From NCBI RefSeq assembly GCF_028769735.1, contig NC_088194.1:1558319-1622318 (forward strand): a stretch of 64,000 bases of DNA, in the 5' to 3' direction. Under the pieces are notes generated by a model, which worked only from the letters and a program-made list of their open reading frames with translations, was not told where the DNA came from and did no database searches. The position numbers were made by a program, and so were the translations under genes. The DNA is from Zonotrichia leucophrys gambelii. Its lineage: Eukaryota > Chordata > Aves > Passeriformes > Passerellidae. How positions within the stretch are numbered: position 1 is the stretch's first letter; each line of letters starts with the position of its first letter. Below, piece after piece: positions 39,398-64,000 of this stretch.

Positions 39398-42300
39398 ACA
39401 GGCTCTGCACTGCCTGGTACAGGTTAACTGGCAATGTCAAACCTTGTCCCCTGCAGCACCCACCTGGTCACATCTCAAATGCTTTTGGCAATGCCACCTT
39501 ATGGTTTTAATTCTTTGGTCCTTGTGACATGTGCAAGGGCTTCCCCTGGTGCAGGGTGGCTGTGGGGGCTCTGCTGTCCCTTCCCAGCTTCTCCCCAGCA
39601 CACCCAGGAGTTGGATTCTTCTCCTGGGTTGCTAGTTCTATTGAAATGTCATAGAGGATGAAGTGACAGCTTCACCTGTCTGTGGGTTTTGTAGCAAAGC
39701 CCCCAGCACCAACTGCCTTGGGATGGCTGCTGTTGTTCCAGCACAGTGACTGCTCCCCAGCAGAAAACCCCAAAATAATAATTTGAGCAGCAAAGTGTCA
39801 TTTTATAGCCTATCCCTGCTGAAAAACCTTTCTTATGGTGGGAGCACCAGCCCAGCAACCCCTGGGGAACTGAGATGGCTTCTTCCATCTGTTTAACATG
39901 TAAAGGGGCACAGATGCTGTTAAGTCTGGCCTGGCCTCTCATCAGGCAGCTCCATCCTTTGCAGGTGCTCTCAGGAATTGCAGGCAGAGAAGAGGAAGCT
40001 GAAATGCAAATGCTGTGAGCAGGAAGCTGAGAAGGGAAAAAGCATCCTCCCAGCCCCTGCATGGAATCCCAGCCGTGCTCTCCTCACTGGGCAGGGGAGC
40101 TGGCACTGCCGCAGGCTCCAGCAGTGAACTGATCCTGTTGGAATAGTCTGTAGCTCTGTGTGGGTTTATGAGGGCTCAGGAGCAGTTTTTGTGATGCCAG
40201 GCTGTTTAGCTGATGTTACCCACTCTGATCTGGCTGCAGACCTCACACCGCTGCTGGTAATGGACAATAATCAATGAATCCCTCTGTGCCAGTAGTACCA
40301 AGGCTGGGGAGGTGAATTAGCAGCACAGAGCCTCAATTTTACCTTGGAACAGGAGCAGCACATCCAAGATGGAAATAGCTCCAGGACAGGTCCCCACCTC
40401 ATTTTATCTCTGCAGCAAGTGCAGAAGAGGCTTTCCTGAATTATTTTCTTCCTGCTTTCAGGAGCTGGGCACCAGACCTGCATTGCCCAGCTGGAATCCA
40501 CCTCTCCTGCTCACTCCCCACCCACCCCATCCCCTGGGAAGCAAAAGCCTCTCTGCAGGGAGTGACTCCCAGCTCCTGACTGGGGAAATGCCAGCACTTA
40601 GAGACCTTAGCTCAGCACAGAACACTTGCCTGCCTGCAAAGGCAAAGCCTGATCCAAAGCCCCTGTTCCCTGCCTGGCCCTCCCTCACCCCCAGGAGCTG
40701 CTTCCCACATCTGCTCACTCCCAGCAGGCAGATGCTGATTCAAAGCTGTGCCCTGTGGAGCCAGTTTGCTGGGATTTTCCTCTGCCTTGTGGAAGGCCAG
40801 TAGTTCCCCACTGTTTTTAAAAATTCTATCTATAACAGTAAGGAACTGTTTAACAAAACAACAGCATTTTTTTATATTTTTTTCCCTCCTTTTTTTCCCC
40901 CTTTTTTTTTCAGAATGCACTTCCCCTCCTGTCACTGCACATTCCAGCACTGATGCAGGCACATTGCACTGGGCTGGGTAAAGGTGCCCAGACCTTCACA
41001 CCAACAGCATCCTCCTCATCCTCCCTCTCACCCCTGGGACTGGGAAAGCAAAGGGCAGACACAGGGAAGTGGAGATCCACCCTATGGCCATTATTACCTT
41101 TCTGTTCAGAGAAACTTTAATCCTGGGCCATTATTTAAAACAGATTTCATGCTTCACATAAAGATTAACATATTCTGCCTTGCCTTCATGGGCAGTATCA
41201 GAACTAGAGCTGCCTTTGTACAGCAGGGCTCTGCTGCTCTAAGCCATTAATCCTGGAAATGAAGCTCCAAGGGTTTAATCACCTATCAGAGAGCCCCCTG
41301 GGCTGCTGGAGGTATTTTTAGGATTTAGACGTATTAGCTCAAAACTAAAAAAGCCTGATTTATTGATTAATCACAGTTCAACTGCTGCACATCACCCTCC
41401 TCCTCTGCTGGCTCCACCACACCATGTTTAGCTGGGGGAGTTGTTTCTGTTGCCATCCTCCCAGCCTGAATATGAGGATGGAATTTGGGGTGCCATCTTC
41501 AGAGTGAGCTGAAGCCAGCAGTGCTCAGAGTGGAAAGAGTCCAGCTTCCCCTTATCTCAACCAATGCATTCACTTTGGGAAAGTTATTTGTGTACTCTTT
41601 CCACCCCAGACAACTTTTATCCTTGTTTCTTTAGAGGTGAAGGATGACCTGGAGGGAGCAGCCCAGCTCTGATGTTTGAGCAGAGTTGGGTGAGCATGAG
41701 AAGCCTCAGTGCAGAGCCAGAGGAAAAATCATCTGCCATTCCACCAGCCTCCTCCACTCCTTTCTTGAGCCACAGCCCAAGAACAGGGGAACCAAAAATC
41801 CTTTTGGAAAGCCCCTCATCACTCCCATACAACAAAGCATCTGGGGGTTCCCCCTGGTTTTGCAAAGTGCCCAGCAGCTCCTGGCATGGGGAGTCCAGAG
41901 ATGTGACCCCTCTGCACAAGGGAACAGGGATTTATTCCCTTCCCTGGGGGATTCCCAGACTGTGCAGACAGACCCTGAGGAGCACCAAGCTGCTTCCTGG
42001 GGATGAACAGGACAGCTCAGCACTGCTGAGGGCAATCCCTGCACCCAGCACAACCCTTGTTTCACTTTGGCAAGGGGTCCCTGGGTCAGAAATACCTCCA
42101 ACATCACTCCAGGGGCAGAAAGGAAAGAACTTTTCCAGCTTGCAGAACAGAGGCTCTGAGGCACTGGTGGCTGTACGTATAGATCATATATTTGTGTGTG
42201 TAACTCTGCACACAGAGCTGCATCCTTACACACCCGCACAGGTAAATACTTCTAGATAGTGACCTCTTCAGATTAAAGTCCAAGGCACTTTTTACAGTGA

Positions 42301-43398
42301 ACAGGTTAAAGCCATAGTTTAAAACATGCCTGTTTCTGGGTACAGCTCGGGTTTATGGCAATGCTGTGGGGATGGGCTGTTGTCACACGGGCCAGCCCCC
42401 ACTCCTGTCCTCCAGCTGAGAGACCGGCCCTGAGGGAGGAAGGTAAAGCCCAGGACTGGATCCTGACCACAGAGAACATGCAAGCAGCTCCCACTGGAAG
42501 GTGCATGGGCAGTGCTGAGACCCCAGTGGGGGGAAGAACACTTTGGGTGGAAGAAGGAGCAGAGCTGCGTGCTCTGAGCACCAGGGCCCCCAGCCAAGAG
42601 CACCCACTTGGGCAGGTGGTTCTGGAGCCCTGCCTGGTGCCTTGTGGGGCTCTGAGGTGGCTCATCCCATAGGGAAATAACTAATGCCATGGAGAAAAAG
42701 CTTTGGAAGCTTTTTCTCTCTCCTGCAAAATCCCCTCTCTACAACCTTGGACCCTTTGGATACCTTTTAGGAGGGCGCTTGGAGTTAGGTGAGAAGAAGC
42801 TCAGAGCAGAGCCTGGCAGCAGAATCTCCCCAAACTGCTGAGCAATCACCACCATTGCCCCCCAGCAAACATACCTGGTGGCCAAGGCACAGGGCTCTGG
42901 GCTGCCTGGGAGGTGCTGGGCAGGAGAAGCCCAAGGGAGAGGACCAGGAGTCCCCTGGCAGCAGCAGAGGCTCAGCCCTGGCCTCTGAGAAGAAGAACCA
43001 ACCTCTTTCCTCCATCAGAGCTGGTTTCTGCAGGGAGATTTCAGGTCTGGGGTCCAGCAAGGAGCATCCAGACCTCATGGCAGCTCATTGCTGCTGGGGC
43101 TCTGCTGGGATGGACTGGCCTGGAATGGTGAGACCAGCACAGCTCTACAGTGGCAGCATGGCAGTGACTGCAGCTCTGAGAAGTGCAGGGACTTCTGGAC
43201 TTTCTCTGGACAAAAGCAGCAGGAATTTGTTCCACAGGTGCTGCTCATTCCCTGACATGTCGTGCTCTGTGGAGACTGGCCAGGACAAAGTGTGGTTGCC
43301 AAAGAGCAGTTTAAGACTTTTGATCCAGCAGGGATCAGGTCCAGCAGCTCAGGAGGGGCTGGAGGTAAGGAAGTGATGCTCTCTGAGGCTCAAGGAGT

Positions 43399-43600
43399 CC
43401 ATGGAATCACAGAATCATGGAATCACAGAACAGTTTGGATTGGAGGGGACTTCAAGCTCATCTCATTCCCCATGCCATGGGCTGAGACATTTTCCACTAG
43501 GCCAGGTTGCTCCAAGCCCCACCTAACCTGGCCTTGAACACTTCCAGAGATGGGGCAGACACAACTCTGGGCAGCCTGTTCCCAGCTGGAAGGCTGAGGC
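43399..43600 (-). mobile_element. CR1 LINE 3' fragment, minus orientation
   Basis: AATCACAGAATCATGGAATC followed by GGCCTTGAACACTTCCAGAG and TGGGGCAGACACAAC is the reverse complement of the CR1 3' region. It lies about 130 bp from an oppositely oriented copy. Confidence 0.88.
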
Positions 43601-43725
43601 AAAACAATCCCTGCAACCTTATCTCACTTCTCTTTCATGCTCAGGGTTTTGCCCTCCTATGCCATCATACCCTGAGCTTGAGCAAAAGCTGCAGCTCCCA
43701 GGGCAGGGTGTGAAATGTGAACTGG

Positions 43726-44006
43726 ACATGTCCCAGTCTCTTCTCCCGAGTTACAAGTGAAAGGACAAGAGAAAATGCCTGAAAGTTGTGCCAGAGGAGG
43801 TTTAAGTTGGATATTGGGAAAATTACTGGTGTGTAAGTGTGGCCAGGCTGCCCAGGGCAGCAGTGGAGTGCCCATCTCTGGAGGAATTTAGAAGATTTGT
43901 GTGTGTGGCACTCAGGCACGTGGGCTTGGTGGTGCTGCTGGGTTAACAGCTGGACTTGATGTTCTTAGAGGACTTTTCCAACCTTAACCATTCCATAATT
44001 CAATGA
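43726..44006 (+). mobile_element. CR1 LINE 3' fragment, plus orientation
   Basis: GGATATTGGGAAAATTACTG, GGCTGCCCAGGGCAGCAGTG and a terminal CCATTCCATAATTCAATG match the CR1 3' end in plus orientation. With the copy at 43399-43600 it forms an inverted pair. Confidence 0.82.
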
Positions 44007-45186
44007 AAATGTGCTCTGCAGCACTGCTTTCTCAAGAGCCACAAAGGAAAAAGGAAACAAAGCCTGGAGGAAAAGGGAAATTTTGACTCTTGCAGAGCTT
44101 GTGCCCAAGGAGCAGAGTCCCTCCTGCTGCTGGAGGAGACAGCCTGGGGCAAAATGGCTTTCCAGAACCTGGGAACAAAGGGAAAAACCCTGACCTTTCT
44201 GTAGGGAGAAGCAAAGCTCTGGTGCCATTGGGCTGCACACAGATCAGATCCAGACCTGCTAGAGGTCAGCTTCCAAGCACTGGAAATGAGTACAAGGGTG
44301 ATAAAGGATAACAACTCAGGTTCTGCACCTCTCCCTGTCCCCCATCCTCACTGGCAGTAGTAGCTGTACTCAGAAACAGACATTTTTGGCAGCAGCCTGG
44401 CGTTGCTGCCTGCTAACAACCGTGTTGGGTACAAAACCATAATTGAAAGTTACCATAACCATCATAATATAGCAATATATTTCATAGTTAAAATAAACTA
44501 TTATACTTTCCCCTATCATTAAAAAAAGAAGCGAGCAGTACAGAGGCAAGATGCAAACCCAGGTCAAAGCTCCTTAAGTCTGGACAGAAACATCCATGAG
44601 TTTGCAGAGAGATTGTGGAATTTTTCTGGTATTTCTAGGATAGTTCCTTGCAGGCAGAGCAGGAAGGAGACTCGTGGAGCAGAAAAAGCCCCCAAGGCTG
44701 TGCCAAAAATGGGACTGGCTGGATCAGGTGGGTCCTGGAGGGGCATTGGCCCCACTGGGCTGTGGGATCAGACGATTCCCAGCTTGCAGGAGGTCGGCAT
44801 CTCTGCGATTTTCCTCTTGTGCTGTTCTTCCACCTTGGCTGCTGATCTCTTCTCTCCGTCCTGATGTCCCTTAGGGTACCCAAAGTGATCATCTCAGGTG
44901 TGTGGGCTGGGCTGGGCTGGCTGGGGAGCATTTCCTGGAGCTCTTCACCAGGGCTGTGCCAGCCAAGGCTGCTGGTGAGCAGGAGCTGCCATCAGGGTGG
45001 GCACGGCGGGCTGGGCTGCCATGCCCTGGGGCTCCTCACCCTTCCTGCCCCCCGTGTGGCCTCAGGTGGGCTCTGGGCTCCTGGCAGCAGGGCTGGAGGG
45101 GGGTTGGTCTCAGTGCTGGCCATGGTGGAGTCTGGTGCTGGGAGCAATGGGTCAGGGCTACTGCTAAAAGTGGCATGGAGTGGGTG

Positions 45187-45482
45187 AAGGGGTGGGATGT
45201 GGGATTTGGGGGTTAGGATGGGCATTCAGGGGTGTGGAATGGGGGGTGCAGGGGTGGGATATGGGATTTGGGCATTCAGGGGTGTGGAATGGGGGATGAA
45301 GGGATGGGATATGGGATTTGGGCATTCAGATGTTTGGAATGGGGGATGAAGGGGTGGGATGTGGGATTTGGGGGTTGGGATGGGCATTCAGGGGTGTGGA
45401 ATGGGGGGTGCAGGGGTGGAATATGGGCTTTGGGCATTCAGGGGTGTGGAATGGGGGATGAAGGGGTGGGATATGGAGTTTG
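45187..45482. repeat. GC-rich minisatellite, period about 50-60 bp
   Basis: About six imperfect units of the form GGGATGTGGGATTTGGG, GCATTCAGGGGTGTGGAATG, GGGGTGCAGGGGTGGG. One strand is strongly G-rich with many GGG/GGGG runs. Confidence 0.88.
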
Positions 45483-45940
45483 CAGGGTGTAAGGTGCAGG
45501 GCACACAGTGCAGACCCCAGGTCACAGGCAGAGGGGTGGTTGCCCTGCAGGTTGTGCTGAGATGAGGCCAGGGGAGGAAGGTTGTGGGGTGCACAGGGAT
45601 CCAGTGCCCCAGCCCTGCCAAAATCCCACTGCAGCAGCAGCTGCTCTGCCCCAGAGCAAGGGGCTCCTGCTCCAGCTGCAATCCCAACACTCTCACTCTG
45701 GTCCTGAGCACCTTGGGCCTGCAGCTGGCAGCTCCTGCTCTTGTCTCCCTGGGTTGGATGGATTTCCCAGACTCGATTGTGCCTGGCAGGGAGGTTCCTG
45801 GTTCCTGCTGGCAATATTGATCTTTAAGGATCAATACTTCCTCTGGCTGTCTGCTGCCCCAGCACACATCTCCACACCTCATCCCATGCACAGCACCATC
45901 CCAGGGGCAGTTTGCTCCTATCCTGAAGCCCAGAAAGCAT

Positions 45941-46080
45941 TTTTCTCCACCAGCTGCCTGCAGGCCAGGGAAAATGCTGCATTTCAAGCTCTTTCTCAGA
46001 ATTTCTAACATTGCTATGCTGGGAACCTCCTGAGAGAGATCAGTAGGAGCTTCTGCTGGGCAAGATGGATGGGGGGCACC
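45941..46080 (+). repeat. Dispersed duplicate, copy 1
   Basis: TTTTTCTCCACCAGCTGCCT followed by AGCTTCTGCTGGGCAAGATG is about 85-90% identical by eye to 49771-49925. It is not a repeat family I know. Confidence 0.75.
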
Positions 46081-47721
46081 CACAGGCACACAGGGCTGAG
46101 AACAGATCATGGGGGGATTCCAAGGCAGCAGTGAATCCCCAGCCATCCATGGGATATTAATTATACCAATTACAAAAGCTTGGAGGAGCAGCTCTTCCCC
46201 AAAGCCAGGGATCTCCCACTGGCCAAGGACCAGCAGCAATGGGCACGTGAAGGCAACAGGGGTGAGTGCGTTTGTTCCCTGCTCCCAACACCTCTGGAGC
46301 ACAGGGATCCCATTTTGCAGCCTTCCTCCTCCTCCTCCTCCTCCTAGGGCCAGCATGGGGGCAGCACTCCTCACTAGTTACTGCTTATTTTCTATGTGAC
46401 TCCAGCTGCAGGGCACAGGGAGTGGAACCACCTCTCACCACTGGCAGCAAGGAAATGCTTCAGCATTGGGGGTGTTGGGGTGGTGCTGCAGGAGGGTGGT
46501 GGGTCTCTACCCCTAGGTGTGCACAAAATCCAGCATTATTTATGGAAGGGAAGAAGTTACAAAGGAGAGCATTACAGGCTGAGTATACCTGGAGTAACAC
46601 AGTGACTGATTACAATTACTGACACTGCTGGGTGAGGCGTAATTAATATTGCAGAGTCATTACATGGTTACTTCATCTGTTTAAAAAATATAGAAATATT
46701 CTCTGCTGAGTTTTCATGGAAAGCAGCAAACAGCAACCCCAAAGTCAGAGCCTGGCATGGCTCCATGCAAGGATCCAGGAAAGCCAGAACGTGACACTGG
46801 GGCAGAACTGAGGAGGAGAAAGGGAGAAATGGTGAAAGCAAACCAGAAAGTGGCTGGTTCCAGAAGCAGCCAGGTAATGCCAAGGGTACCTCAGGAAGCT
46901 GAACACCAGCAAAAAAAAGTAAAATGGGGTCTGAAGTGCTGCACTTTGGCAGGCATGGGCAGCAGTGCCTCTGCCAGACGGTGCCAGAGAGTGCTGCTGC
47001 CATCCACCAAACCCAGCAGAAGTGGCATGAAGGCCACGGGCTTTGTTTTAAACAGATGAAGCACCTGCCCCTGCTACCACATCACTTGCCAGCGAGCTCC
47101 TGCTTGATCCTGGTGGATTGGACATTGCCAGCTGGGCTCAAGCATGGATGTTCCCAGCACGAGTGGAGACACTTGGAGCTGATGGGGTGTTCATCCAGCA
47201 CTTCTGAGGCTGCTGCAAAGAGCCCACTGGCTTTGCAAGATGCTGGGAGGCTCCCAGCAGGCAGTGATGTGAGTACCTGGAGACCCCCTCAGTGCCCGAG
47301 CTGGCCTGCCAGCCCCATCCCTGGCCACCAACATGTGGGCTGGGGACAGCCCTGCGTGGCCCTGCACGCTGTAGGCACTGCTTTCCTGGCTCTGGCATTG
47401 TCTCCAGGCAGAATATGACACTGAGGACCAGAAAGAAGAAGTGTCCATTGTTCTTCTCTGGGTAGAAAACACTCACAGCTCCAGAGAACTCCACAGGAAG
47501 GTCACAGTCAATCATTGTCACCCAGCTGTCAGCGTGAGGGGGCTGTCCTGTGGCTAGGAGATGGAATGGAGCATGGGCAGCGTCAGCCAGAGCCTGCATC
47601 ACCAACCTCCCCACGCTGGCACCTGCCTGGCGAGGTTTGGCAATCTTGAGAGGAGCAGGGGGCCCAGGGAGAAAAAACCTCTCCCTCCGGTGTCTCCGTT
47701 GCTTCAGTGCTTCTGACTCGG

Positions 47722-47769
47722 TGTTTTGTTTGTTTTGTTTGTTTTGTTTGTTTTGTTTTGTTTTGTTTT
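47722..47769. repeat. T/G-rich microsatellite (TTTG/TTTTG)n
   Basis: Alternating GTTTT and GTTT units over about 48 bp, left of the KCNN3 stop codon and probably inside its 3' UTR. Confidence 0.9.
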
Positions 47770-48079
47770 CAAATGTGAAGACCTGAGATTGAGCGTGGGT
47801 TTTTCCCGTCTGCCACCGGACGCCGCGGCACAGGCTGGCCCAAGGCATCACCTTCCGTCCCCTTCCTTCACCACGTGTAGAGGCACCTGAAGAGGGATGC
47901 AATTCCCCAAACCAAGGCGTTGGCAAAGCTCCGAGCGGCGCTCGGACGCTGCTGGTCCCACTACTGGCTCCAGCTGAAGGCTCCTGCAGCGGCTCAAGGG
48001 CCAGAGGAAAGTTCACAGAGACCTCACGGTCCGTGTGGAAACGCTTCCCCTGTCCACAGCAGGGCTCAGGGGCTGTGTT

Positions 48080-64000
<15,921 letters not shown>

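Larger units (their letters stand above)
38081..48079. other. ADAR-KCNN3 intergenic region, right part, including KCNN3 3' UTR
   Basis: Repeats noted separately (CR1s, minisatellite, dispersed duplicate, T-rich microsatellite). The stretch just left of 48080 is KCNN3 3' UTR; no minus-strand AATAAA could be placed with confidence. AT-rich blocks near 46600-46720 could belong to a long 3' UTR. No other gene is seen. Confidence 0.45.

Overview
This window is vertebrate nuclear DNA, almost certainly from a bird and probably a songbird. It holds five multi-exon protein genes with CpG-island promoters, chicken-type CR1 LINE fragments and several solo LTRs that I recognise as common passerine families. 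The gene order SHE - UBE2Q1 - CHRNB2 - ADAR - KCNN3 is the order of human 1q21.3. From general knowledge this block sits on a GC-rich, minisatellite-rich microchromosome in birds (chr25 in chicken), which fits the many tandem repeats seen here.

Layout. (1) 1-1335: first coding exon and CpG-island promoter of SHE, minus strand; the rest of SHE lies off the left edge. (2) 1336-2900: short intergenic stretch. (3) About 2930-11733: UBE2Q1, minus strand, 13 coding exons, 408 aa. (4) 11734-12423: divergent GC-rich promoter shared by UBE2Q1 and CHRNB2, with ETS and YY1-like sites on the UBE2Q1 side and a REST/RE1 site on the CHRNB2 side. (5) 12424-15653: CHRNB2, plus strand, 6 exons, 494 aa. (6) 18041-30898: ADAR (ADAR1), minus strand, converging tail-to-tail on CHRNB2; 15 coding exons encode a p150 form of 1193 aa. 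A perfect interferon-response element lies about 100 bp upstream of the p150 AUG and a second, probably constitutive, promoter at about 31.75-31.86 kb. (7) 31.9-48.0 kb: gene-poor interval with solo LTRs, CR1 fragments, a 347-bp (CTCCT)n tract and a minisatellite. (8) 48080-64000: KCNN3 (SK3), minus strand, 8 coding exons; exon 1 runs off the right edge.

All exon boundaries were worked out by hand from homology, splice sites and reading phase. For the complete genes the coding lengths sum to whole codons (UBE2Q1 1227 nt, CHRNB2 1485 nt, ADAR 3582 nt), which supports the models. The genes share no pathway: SHE is an SH2 adaptor, UBE2Q1 a ubiquitin-conjugating enzyme, CHRNB2 a neuronal nicotinic receptor subunit, ADAR an RNA adenosine deaminase and innate-immune regulator, and KCNN3 a calcium-activated K+ channel.

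The most unusual structure is at splice sites. In CHRNB2 a minisatellite of about 160 bp has copied the exon-5 splice donor into three near-identical donors. In KCNN3 intron 7 a 205-bp tandem duplication has copied the last-exon acceptor, and the same intron has a non-canonical GC donor. ADAR carries four solo LTRs in its introns, all antisense to the gene, one ending about 50 bp from an acceptor. I found no convincing wholly new gene system.
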